DNA of 6,417 bases, taken from contig CAKZLA010000095.1 in the NCBI GenBank assembly GCA_937124525.1, forward strand, positions 1 to 6,417. The letters run 5' to 3'. Every line of letters starts with the position of its first letter. The stretch's first letter is position 1. The notes under the pieces were generated by a model, which was given only the letters and a program-made list of their open reading frames with translations, did no database searches and was not told the DNA's origin. Origin of the DNA: an uncultured Desulfobacterium sp. (lineage in GTDB: Bacteria; Desulfobacterota; Desulfobacteria; Desulfobacterales; Desulfobacteraceae). Below, one piece after another: positions 1-6,150 of the stretch. The position numbers and the translations under genes are program-made.

Positions 1-157
1 ATTTCAATAAGCCTTTGCCTTCTTTATAAACCAAACCATGGTTAATGGCATTTTCTACAAAAACCTGTAAAAGCATAGACGGAATAGGAATGTTCTCTGT
101 AACCACCATTGGATCAATATCATATTTTACAACAAATTTTTCCTTAAAACGATTTTC
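1..157 (-). pseudogene. C-terminal fragment of a LytS/BtsS-type sensor histidine kinase (start of ATPase domain), partial at window edge
   Basis: Read on the minus strand from about 157 to the window edge, this frame is open and gives ENRFKEKF, then a KYDID segment, then IPSMLLQVFVENAINHG (codons at about 88-35). That last block is the N-box region of LytS-family kinases (consensus close to IPPMLLQPFVENAIKHG), where Asn binds Mg-ATP. The RF..KF and Y.ID spacing before it also fits that family. These kinases autophosphorylate a His in a PHFLFN motif some 70 residues upstream and signal to LytTR-type regulators. Here there is no PHFLFN motif: upstream of about 157 the same frame stops looking like a kinase and the DNA instead encodes the binding lipoprotein in another frame. 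No start codon or ribosome site of its own is evident. I read it as the remnant of a kinase joined out of frame to the lipoprotein gene by deletion or misassembly. Family assignment is fairly sure; its status is not. Confidence 0.6.
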
Positions 158-1935
158 ATGCCTTTTCCCCAGAATGCAAGGGTATACGGCCCGCTGGTTA
201 TGATGTGTGAGGGATCAATCCAATTTTCCTTATACTGTTCAATAACCGCCCGGGGCACTGGTTTAAATTCGTTTAAACTGACCAGGGAAGTAAAATAAGC
301 CACTGGATGGGAAAGCTCAAACTCCACCATATCATCGGCAAGGGCATGCACTCCCACCCGGGAAATATCCTTTAGTTTTCCCTTCATATAGGCCTGAGCA
401 TTTTTAAGAATACTCAAGGTTTCCGTGTACTGGTTCTGCACGCCAAAGGCCAGGTTCCGGCGAATGGACCAGACAATATCATGGGCGGTCAAATTATCCC
501 CATTGCTCCATTTAAGGTTCTTGCGCAATTTAAAAATATACCGGGTGCCATCCGCATTTTCTGTCCAGGCTTCAGCCAGGGCCGGGACTGGTTTGGAGGT
601 ACGGGGATCAATCTGGGTTAATCCTGTAAAAATTTGACTGACAATTTCAAAGGCTTCCCGGTTCAGGAATTTTCCCGGATCAAGTATGGACACCTCTCGT
701 TTAATTGGAATTCTAAGGGAAGTATCTTCAATCACATAAAATGGATCCGATACACCTTCCTGGCCGGGGGGCTCCTGGTATTGAAATCTGCCGTTCTTAA
801 ATTCCTTGAAATAAAACACGTTTCCCTGGACATCTCCATTTACGGTGAATCCATATTTACCGGTAACTCCCTGCCACTGCTCTAAAAAGCGCAGCACCGA
901 TGCCATCACGATGGGAACCGTGCTGCCTTTTTTTTGAATGGCATGGGCCAGCAACATTAAGGCATCGAATCCCTGGGCTGCCATGGTATCTGGCTGCAGA
1001 CGGTAAATGGTTTCAAAACGGCTCACAAATTTCCGGGTTATCTTAGAAAGGGCACTGGGATAAAATACGGTTGGTACAATAGTGCCTTCCGCCCCCCGGC
1101 CCACAATACTGCCGAGTCGGGGAGAATCCAGCACCGGCATGCTGAAGAAAGGCTCCTTGCATCCCAGTTCCCGCATATTGCGAATGACTTGCCCGGCCGC
1201 GGGAAGTTGTCCGAAAAGAAACACTCCATCAAACTTATGGCTGCCCATGAGCTTGGAAGCCATAAGCTGGTAATCGTCGCGCCAGGAAAAATAGGAGAGA
1301 TTGGTAACGATCTCCAATCCTGAAGACTTGGCAAGCTCCTTGAAAATATAAGCCTGGCGGGTTGTGGATTCTTTACGGTCATAGATGACAGCAAAACGAT
1401 TAATGCCTTTTTCCCTACAATAATCCACCATATGGCTGAGAATTACATCATCTGACGGAATGTTTCGGAAAATATATTTGTTGTCCTTCTGGTGGGTAAG
1501 TCGCTGATCTGTGGCACCTGGAGATATAAATAAAATTCCAGCAGATTCGTATATCATGCTCACTGAAATAGCAACCTCTGAGTGCACATGGCCGATAACC
1601 GCCGAGATATTCGTATCATGGGCCAACTTCCTCGCAATCTCCATACCTTTATCCACCCGACCCTCATCATCGCGGATGACAAATTTGATCTTGCGGTCGA
1701 AGAGCCCGCCATCCTCATTAATCTCATTCATCGCCAGGGTGATCCCTTCCAGAAACATTCCGGCATCACCCTTGGAGGTAACCACCCCGATGACAATGTC
1801 ACCCTTGGAATTTGTGTTTTTTACCTTACGCTTTTCTTCAAGCCCCCGGTAGGATCCGTCACAGGCGTTAAAGAACATTGCAATGAATAAAAACAGGAAT
1901 GCATACCTTAATTTATGGTTGATTTGGTGTTTCAT
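127..1935 (-). CDS. Binding lipoprotein with LIVBP-type (Peripla_BP_6) plus truncated oligopeptide-binding-type (SBP_bac_5) domains
   Basis: A 602-residue exported protein. Residues 1-25 form a lipoprotein-like signal: basic n-region, hydrophobic run YAFLFLFIAMFF, then NAC with Cys25 as probable lipidation site. Residues about 45-385 match the branched-chain amino acid binding-protein fold (IVIGVVTSKGDAG, EGITLAMNEINEDGG, AVIGHVHSEVAIS, FISPGATD, FRNIPSDD, GFDALMLLAHAI). Residues about 410-600 match the start of the dipeptide/oligopeptide-binding family (QIFTGLTQIDP, KPVPALAEAWTENADGT, FKLRKNLKWSNGD, LTAHDIVWSIRRNL, SGPYTL, KIVLRKN). That family usually runs about 480 residues, so more than half is missing: the chain ends at a TAA just after KIVLRKN, where the family expects NPxYW, and a kinase-like frame takes over. 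It probably binds an extracellular amino acid or peptide-like ligand, as a transporter subunit or a sensor. The ATG at 1935 lies 23 bases inside the SPFH gene; GAGG stands unusually close, three bases upstream. Domain calls are firm; the ligand is unknown and the product may be non-functional. Confidence 0.8.
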   Translation of the reverse strand: MKHQINHKLRYAFLFLFIAMFFNACDGSYRGLEEKRKVKNTNSKGDIVIGVVTSKGDAGMFLEGITLAMNEINEDGGLFDRKIKFVIRDDEGRVDKGMEIARKLAHDTNISAVIGHVHSEVAISVSMIYESAGILFISPGATDQRLTHQKDNKYIFRNIPSDDVILSHMVDYCREKGINRFAVIYDRKESTTRQAYIFKELAKSSGLEIVTNLSYFSWRDDYQLMASKLMGSHKFDGVFLFGQLPAAGQVIRNMRELGCKEPFFSMPVLDSPRLGSIVGRGAEGTIVPTVFYPSALSKITRKFVSRFETIYRLQPDTMAAQGFDALMLLAHAIQKKGSTVPIVMASVLRFLEQWQGVTGKYGFTVNGDVQGNVFYFKEFKNGRFQYQEPPGQEGVSDPFYVIEDTSLRIPIKREVSILDPGKFLNREAFEIVSQIFTGLTQIDPRTSKPVPALAEAWTENADGTRYIFKLRKNLKWSNGDNLTAHDIVWSIRRNLAFGVQNQYTETLSILKNAQAYMKGKLKDISRVGVHALADDMVEFELSHPVAYFTSLVSLNEFKPVPRAVIEQYKENWIDPSHIITSGPYTLAFWGKGMKIVLRKNLL

Positions 1936-2872
1936 TCCCCTCGATTTGCACTAACGGCTCTATTTTATTTATCGTTTCTTCTTCCGTTTCTTCCATCGTC
2001 TTATCTATCGTTTCTTCTTCCGTCAAAAAAGGCACATTCCCGATGATGGGTAAACCGTCTTTTCCTCCTATGATGACCACTTTGGCATTATTGGACTGGG
2101 CCAGTTCAAGAGTCGTCTTGATTCCGAACCATTTAAGAATCTGACCCTTGGGCAAGCCCTGGGTAATTATATTTAACTGGTCCCGGATTCCTCTTCCTTC
2201 AATGCGTTTTCGTTCCGCCTCCTGTTCTTCCCTTTTGATCTTAAAAGTAAAGGCGTCGGCAATATGTTTTTGTTCCACTTTATCCCGGATGGCCTTTTCA
2301 ATTTCCTGGGGTAGTAAGATCTGTTTGAGCAGAACATCATCAATGGAAATAAACCGTTGGGCCACTTCTTCCACGGCCTTGTTGACAGATTGTTCAATCA
2401 GGCTTGTTTCGGTGCGGTACACCGCCTCTGCTTCAAGCCGTCCTATGATAACCCTCAATACGGTCTCGACCTCTGGAATAATAACTATTTCAGAATAATT
2501 GGGCCCAAGTTGCTGGTGGAGGACACTGAGCATGTTGTAAACCGGATGATACCGGATGGAGACCAAAAGTTTTATCTTCAATCCGTTTTTAGTCAACATG
2601 TCGAATTCCTTGGTGGTCTCCTGAATTCGCACATTATAGACATACATGATATCAAAGGGCCAGATTATTTTTATGCCTTCGCCATAGACCCTTTCCAGCA
2701 CTGTGCCGCCGAAAAAGCGTCGGTAGAGAACCCCGGCTTCCCCGGAATTAATCATAACAAACATATTTGGAATCAGGTAAATGAACAGCAATGTCGCCGT
2801 AAGGCCAAGCAAAATAAAATATGACAAATTATTTCGAATTTTTTGTTTGATTTTTAAAAATAAATTTTTCAT
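1913..2872 (-). CDS. SPFH/Band 7 (prohibitin/stomatin-like) membrane protein
   Basis: A 319-residue protein. A short basic N-terminus is followed by one membrane segment (about 17-40, FILLGLTATLLFIYLIP). The SPFH domain follows (about 41-235): SGEAGVLYRRFFGGT, GEGIKIIWPFD, an ETTKEFDMLTKNGLKI strand pair, YRTETSLIEQSVNKAVEE, then a charged helical stretch (about 188-228) likely to form a coiled coil. The later LELAQSNNAKVVIIGG segment is common in bacterial prohibitin-like proteins. The C-terminus is acidic with a 12-residue repeat. Family members oligomerise at the membrane into microdomain scaffolds or protease-modulating cages; the partner here is unknown. Its ATG overlaps the stop of the ABC exporter gene (ATGA), and its own 3' end overlaps the binding-lipoprotein start, so all three are probably one translationally coupled mRNA. 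The Shine-Dalgarno is weak, consistent with coupling. Family assignment is strong; a role as exporter scaffold or quality-control factor is inference from context. Confidence 0.88.
   Translation of the reverse strand: MKNLFLKIKQKIRNNLSYFILLGLTATLLFIYLIPNMFVMINSGEAGVLYRRFFGGTVLERVYGEGIKIIWPFDIMYVYNVRIQETTKEFDMLTKNGLKIKLLVSIRYHPVYNMLSVLHQQLGPNYSEIVIIPEVETVLRVIIGRLEAEAVYRTETSLIEQSVNKAVEEVAQRFISIDDVLLKQILLPQEIEKAIRDKVEQKHIADAFTFKIKREEQEAERKRIEGRGIRDQLNIITQGLPKGQILKWFGIKTTLELAQSNNAKVVIIGGKDGLPIIGNVPFLTEEETIDKTMEETEEETINKIEPLVQIEGNETPNQP
1965..2023 (-). repeat. Direct repeat within the acidic tail of the SPFH protein (36-base period)
   Basis: A 23-base unit occurs at 1965-1987 and again at 2001-2023 with one mismatch, exactly 36 bases apart, which is 12 codons. 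It encodes EEETIDK and EEETINK (residues about 285-291 and 297-303) in the acidic C-terminal tail. The exact in-frame spacing suggests a recent tandem duplication that could change copy number by slippage. The repeat is seen directly; any functional meaning is inference. Confidence 0.85.
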
Positions 2873-4569
2873 ATTATCTCACTTCTTCCTGCCGTTGCAG
2901 TGGGCTTGAAAGGGATAAAACTGCCATATTCCATTTTCAGAACACGATCTGCCACATGGAAATACCGATCATCATGGCTGATAACAATAATGGTTTTACC
3001 CATTTTCTTAAGATCTTTAAGAATCACCTCATAGAAATACTCCCTGAATGCCGGATCCTGATCGGCAGCCACTTCATCGAAGGCCAGAACAGATTTATTC
3101 TCAAGGTAAGTAACGATTAAACCCAGGCGTTTTTTCTGACCCGTGGAAAGCCTTGTGTGGGTAAATCGTCCGTCCTGGAAACCGGTTTTATCGCTCAAGC
3201 CCATTTTTGACAAAAGCGTTAATACCGTTTCATCGTTAATATCCGTGAGTCCGTAGAGGCGGTCAAACAGATAAAAGTCCGTGAAAATAATGGAAAACAG
3301 ATTCCGGAAATGGGCATAGTTGCTCTCGTCTATTTTTATATCATCCAGCCGAATGGAGCCCGACTTGGGATAATAAAGACCGATGAGCAGTTTCATAAGG
3401 GTGGATTTACCGCTGCCGTTTCCGCCCACAATGAAAATCGTTTCCCCCCCTTTGATTGTAAAATCCATGGGTCCCAATCCGAACTGGGTGCCGTTTGAAT
3501 TACCGTAAGTAAAGTGTAGACCTTTGTAGACAATTTCGCCAAAGGTGGTTTTGGTTTGTACAAGACTTTTTTTAATAGTATCTTTTGAATCGTCTGCGGC
3601 AATGAGCTGGTTTTCCAATTCATTCAGGGAACGCACCGCCACGTCCGCCTTGGCAATCAGGGGTAGACTGTCTATGACAACTCCCAAAGGGCCTACGATG
3701 ATAAGATTTACTGCAACCAGATCAATAATCATGCTGGTGGGAAAAAGACTGAACTGGGGCAGCACAAATACAATACTGCCCAGAAGAATGTAAAAGGAAG
3801 TCTGGGTAAAAATATAATTATTGATGAACCTGTTTTCACTTCTCAGGCGGAGGTGCCGGGATTCATCGGATGATCGTTTAAGATAATTTTCAAACAGATC
3901 ATCGCTCTTGGCGGAATCTATTTTGACTTCCTTAAACCCTTTTATCAGGTGACTTAAATATTCTGAAAATTCCTTTTCCTTTTCCAGGGTGGCCCATAAA
4001 TCCGCACTGCTCTTACCCTGACTGATCAGATACACTGACACGCCGATACCAATAATGACGGCTGACAATAAGAATGCAACCGGGGAGATATAATAGATAT
4101 ACCCAAAGGAAAAAAGAACCATGACCAGCGAAGCCCCGGCATTGGATACACTTTTAGTGGCTTCAAAAATGATATCCGTATTTTCCACAATGGTCGTGTA
4201 GAGCCGGGTTTCTCCCATTTGTTCCATGGGTAAAAGACCTATCCGTCGCAGCTTATCCGAAAGACCAATTCGCAGATCAATAATGATGTTCTGCACCATC
4301 TTAATGCTCCGGGTCAGGGTAAAACGACGGGTATAGATATAACCGGTAATACAGGTCACAAACATTGCCAAAAATCTGAAATTCATTGTTTCAGAGGATA
4401 GCTCCTCCGCGGCCCCGTTGATAATGACAACAATCATTCCCTGGAAAATTCCCGACACAACAGATATCACTCCAAGCTTGAAAATTCCTTTTCCGGATTC
4501 CCGCCGAAGCAGTCGGAGAAAGTCACTTTTTATAAAACCTACCTGGTTATTGTCCGTTTCATTTGCCAA
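2869..4569 (-). CDS. Cyclic-peptide/siderophore-type ABC exporter, fused membrane and ATPase domains (SyrD/PvdE-like)
   Basis: A 566-residue half-transporter with an N-terminal membrane domain and C-terminal ATPase. Hydrophobic segments lie near residues 29-51, 65-81, 144-161, 164-183, 259-277 and 281-300, giving about six spans. The ATPase carries Walker A GGNGSGKST (382-390), signature LSTGQ (474-478), Walker B VLAFDE (494-499) and switch His532 in ISHDDRYFHVADRVLK. FTDFYLFDRLYGL replaces the usual Q-loop glutamine, and AADQDPAFREYFY follows Walker B. These two variants typify the cyclic peptide/syringomycin/pyoverdine exporter family (TIGR01194-like). It likely works as a homodimer exporting a peptide or nonribosomal product across the inner membrane. 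I chose the TTG at 4569 because a good GGAGG sits eight bases upstream; the first residues are then MANETD. The same frame is open to TTG 4626 and ATG 4623, but those lie against a terminator hairpin and lack a proper ribosome site. Its stop overlaps the SPFH start. All catalytic residues are intact. The substrate is unknown. Confidence 0.9.
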   Translation of the reverse strand: MANETDNNQVGFIKSDFLRLLRRESGKGIFKLGVISVVSGIFQGMIVVIINGAAEELSSETMNFRFLAMFVTCITGYIYTRRFTLTRSIKMVQNIIIDLRIGLSDKLRRIGLLPMEQMGETRLYTTIVENTDIIFEATKSVSNAGASLVMVLFSFGYIYYISPVAFLLSAVIIGIGVSVYLISQGKSSADLWATLEKEKEFSEYLSHLIKGFKEVKIDSAKSDDLFENYLKRSSDESRHLRLRSENRFINNYIFTQTSFYILLGSIVFVLPQFSLFPTSMIIDLVAVNLIIVGPLGVVIDSLPLIAKADVAVRSLNELENQLIAADDSKDTIKKSLVQTKTTFGEIVYKGLHFTYGNSNGTQFGLGPMDFTIKGGETIFIVGGNGSGKSTLMKLLIGLYYPKSGSIRLDDIKIDESNYAHFRNLFSIIFTDFYLFDRLYGLTDINDETVLTLLSKMGLSDKTGFQDGRFTHTRLSTGQKKRLGLIVTYLENKSVLAFDEVAADQDPAFREYFYEVILKDLKKMGKTIIVISHDDRYFHVADRVLKMEYGSFIPFKPTATAGRSEII

Positions 4570-4576
4570 AATCAAA

Positions 4577-4585
4577 CCCTCCGCC
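4577..4585 (-). promoter_or_regulatory. Ribosome binding site supporting the TTG start of the ABC exporter
   Basis: The minus strand reads GGCGGAGGG here. The GGAGG core (4582-4578) ends eight bases before the TTG at 4569, an ideal distance. This is the main reason for preferring the TTG over the upstream TTG/ATG pair at 4626/4623. Confidence 0.75.
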
Positions 4586-4629
4586 CTGAATTTCCCTACG
4601 AACGGAATCCAGCAACTCCCCATCAAGAA

Positions 4630-4656
4630 AACCCCTGAGTCTTTAGCTCAGGGGTT
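4630..4656 (-). terminator. Rho-independent terminator after the DUF697 gene
   Basis: A perfect 10-base-pair stem (arms 4630-4639 and 4647-4656, AACCCCTGAG paired with CTCAGGGGTT) encloses a seven-base loop. On the minus strand it is followed by TTTTCTT. It lies 48 bases beyond the DUF697 stop codon and about 60 bases before the exporter's TTG start. The T-rich side shows that it mainly stops minus-strand transcripts. Because it stands just ahead of the exporter gene, it could also limit read-through into that operon. The hairpin is clear; an attenuator role is speculation. Confidence 0.88.
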
Positions 4657-4704
4657 GTTACTTAAAGTTCCTCACCATAGATCCGTGCAACACTACCAGT
4701 GTGA

Positions 4705-5220
4705 TTACTTACCGGATTTTAAATCCGCAGCCACAGTCCGGCCTTCCTCAACCATCGCTTCATAGTATTCTCTGACCTTATCCGGATCAAAGCTGAGAAA
4801 TGTTCCGCCTGATGCAAAATGCTGCAAAAAGACTTTGCCCACTGCATAGGTCACAGCACCGGAGCTGATTGAAATTGTCAATGCTCCTGTTATCTGACCG
4901 ATAACAGGAATGGCTTTGAACAAACTGAGCATGGTGGAGGCGGAGAGCACAGGAATAGCTCCTCCCACAAGCGGCGTCAAAATATTTTTAACTCTATCCC
5001 GGTTGAATGGCACTTCGTAGATATTTGCCAGTTTTCGGACCAGATTAATCTGGACACCGGAAATTCCCAAAAGATCAATTACTGGAATGGGAATCAGGCC
5101 GACACCCATGGCAGACAGGACATGGTTTTGAATTGTTTTATTAGCCGAATCCTTTGGGCTCAGTGTCTGTTCTTCAGTAATGATTTCTGCTTTTTCTTCA
5201 GCTTTTTTTTCCTTGATCAT
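4705..5220 (-). CDS. DUF697 family membrane-associated protein
   Basis: A 171-residue protein. The N-terminus is short, charged and Glu/Lys-rich. Then come NHVLSAMGVGLIPIPVIDL with a GVQINLVRKLANIYEVPF helix, a Gly/Ala-rich hydrophobic stretch (LVGGAIPVLSASTMLSLF, AIPVIGQITGALTISISSGA) and a closing QHFASGGTFLSF-DPDKVREYYE segment. This order matches DUF697, a domain also found after GTPase domains in YcjF/Era-like proteins. Here it stands alone with no GTPase motifs. It probably inserts in or packs against the membrane; its biochemical role is not established. I start it at ATG 5220 rather than the in-frame ATG 5238: AAAGGGGGG lies four bases upstream of 5220, and the predicted promoter would start the mRNA near 5243, leaving almost no leader for 5238. 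It has its own promoter and terminator, so it looks monocistronic despite sitting between the transferase and the exporter. Family call is confident, function unknown. Confidence 0.85.
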   Translation of the reverse strand: MIKEKKAEEKAEIITEEQTLSPKDSANKTIQNHVLSAMGVGLIPIPVIDLLGISGVQINLVRKLANIYEVPFNRDRVKNILTPLVGGAIPVLSASTMLSLFKAIPVIGQITGALTISISSGAVTYAVGKVFLQHFASGGTFLSFDPDKVREYYEAMVEEGRTVAADLKSGK

Positions 5221-5224
5221 CGTA

Positions 5225-5233
5225 CCCCCCTTT
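5225..5233 (-). promoter_or_regulatory. Ribosome binding site deciding the DUF697 start
   Basis: The minus strand reads AAAGGGGGG, ending four bases before the ATG at 5220. It lies inside the short extra segment that would be coding if ATG 5238 were used, which argues for the downstream start. Confidence 0.7.
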
Positions 5234-5249
5234 CGCATAAATGAAATTT

Positions 5250-5279
5250 ATTGTACTTAAAGCAGGTGCTTCCTGCCAA
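5250..5279 (-). promoter_or_regulatory. Predicted sigma70-type promoter for the DUF697 gene
   Basis: On the minus strand a TTGGCA -35 box (5279-5274, 5 of 6 to TTGACA) and a TACAAT -10 box (5255-5250, 5 of 6 to TATAAT) are separated by 18 bases. The expected transcription start is near 5243, giving a leader of about 22 bases that contains the AAAGGGGGG ribosome site. A dyad GCAGG-N5-CCTGC (5262-5276) overlaps the spacer and the -35 box. It could be a repressor site or simply a weak hairpin at the end of the transferase transcript. Prediction from sequence only. Confidence 0.6.
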
Positions 5280-5299
5280 TTAACAGCCTGGATGGTTTT

Positions 5300-5989
5300 T
5301 CAGGCAATTATATATTTCAAACCTGGAACAACAGGTTCAATACCGGCATCATAAATGTTTATCCCGTGTATTTTCTGGTCAAATGCCACACAGCAGCAAT
5401 ACAGATTATTGAGTTTTATTCTTTTTAACTGGTATATTTTATCATAAAGATAGGCGCGGTTTGAATCAATCCAGACATCCTTCAGAGGAATTTGCATCCC
5501 CCTGCCATCTGCTTTTATCACTGCTTCTTTGGCAGTCCAATGCGCATAAAAGGACATCAGGGGATCATTGGCTTTCTCAATAACCGCGTGCTCCTTCAAA
5601 CTAAATTCATTTTGAAAATCAGATAAATCCAAAGGTCTTATTTTTTCTATATCAATACCAACCCGGCAAAAATCAGCAGATGCGCAGACAATATATTGAC
5701 CTGAATGGGATACATTGAAATCAAAATCCGTATTAATGTAAGGCCTTCCGTATTTGCCATACTTCAAATCATGGAGGGCATTACGGTTTCCCCCCCAGCG
5801 AAGCAAAGCATTCTTTACTAATAAGTTTCCAAGTAAACCCGCCTGCCTGTCCTGCCAGCGGTGATACCGATAAATCCGGGCCTGCAGTTTTTCAGGAATT
5901 TGGTTTATCCTGCTTTGCCAATCTAAAAATGTCCATTCTTTTTCAAAAAAGCTATAAGAGACATTAATTATTCCCGATTGTAAATTCAT
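5300..5989 (-). CDS. Sfp-type 4'-phosphopantetheinyl transferase
   Basis: A 229-residue enzyme, the usual length for the Sfp/Gsp class. It would transfer 4'-phosphopantetheine from coenzyme A to a Ser of carrier proteins (ACP/PCP), converting apo synthases to the active holo form in the cytoplasm. Hallmarks: KYGRPY (79-84), FNVSHSG (91-97), VGIDIE (110-115) with Mg-binding Asp113 and Glu115, and WTAKEAVIKADGRG (151-164) with Glu155 and Lys159. All catalytic residues are present. The ATG at 5989 overlaps the stop of the preceding small membrane-protein gene (ATGA), so translation is probably coupled; only a weak A-rich AAGAAA precedes it. The same frame stays open to ATG 6118, but that extension is the out-of-frame reading of the small gene and I reject it. 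Together with the SyrD/PvdE-like exporter downstream, it hints at nonribosomal peptide or polyketide synthesis elsewhere in the genome. No carrier protein is in the window, so the substrate is not shown. Confidence 0.93.
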   Translation of the reverse strand: MNLQSGIINVSYSFFEKEWTFLDWQSRINQIPEKLQARIYRYHRWQDRQAGLLGNLLVKNALLRWGGNRNALHDLKYGKYGRPYINTDFDFNVSHSGQYIVCASADFCRVGIDIEKIRPLDLSDFQNEFSLKEHAVIEKANDPLMSFYAHWTAKEAVIKADGRGMQIPLKDVWIDSNRAYLYDKIYQLKRIKLNNLYCCCVAFDQKIHGINIYDAGIEPVVPGLKYIIA

Positions 5990-6150
5990 TTTCTTTTTTT
6001 TGGATCGGAAGCTATTACCAGGAGCAGGCCAACAAAAGGTGTCAACAGCAATGCTCCGAAAAAATAACCCCAGAAACCAAATCGACGATTCATTCCTAAT
6101 AACGCAATAAAAAAACAAATAATAATATATGCGCCCATTGTTGTTATCAT
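5986..6150 (-). CDS. Small two-helix membrane protein, 54 residues
   Basis: The minus strand from ATG 6150 encodes a 54-residue protein with two hydrophobic segments (about 7-19, AYIIICFFIALLG, and 26-47, GFWGYFFGALLLTPFVGLLL) joined by a basic MNRRF loop, and a basic DPKKRK tail. The pattern of a basic turn, GFWG, a Leu-rich helix with a TP kink and GLLL, and a lysine-rich end resembles small uncharacterised inner-membrane proteins that I cannot assign to a function. AGGAG at 6165-6161 stands ten bases before the ATG, a slightly long but credible ribosome site. The TGA overlaps the transferase ATG by four bases (ATGA), which strongly suggests a real gene co-translated with it. A role beside the transferase is unknown. 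Confidence 0.7.
   Translation of the reverse strand: MITTMGAYIIICFFIALLGMNRRFGFWGYFFGALLLTPFVGLLLVIASDPKKRK

Noticed and set aside
1511..2824. Plus-strand open frames of about 100-155 codons opposite the lipoprotein and SPFH genes
   Set aside because: They mirror well-supported minus-strand genes, show no domain motifs and have no good ribosome sites.
4570..4626. Exporter start at TTG 4626 or ATG 4623 (585 or 584 residues)
   Set aside because: These starts abut the terminator hairpin, have no proper Shine-Dalgarno, and add residues unlike the family. The TTG at 4569 has GGAGG eight bases upstream.
5286..5305. Hairpin GCCTG/CAGGC over the transferase stop codon as a terminator
   Set aside because: Five-base stem with a ten-base loop and no following T run on the minus strand.
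5990..6118. N-terminal extension of the phosphopantetheinyl transferase to ATG 6118 (272 residues)
   Set aside because: The extension lies in another frame over the 54-residue membrane-protein gene, has no ribosome site, and makes the enzyme longer than the family norm. The start at 5989 with an ATGA overlap fits better.
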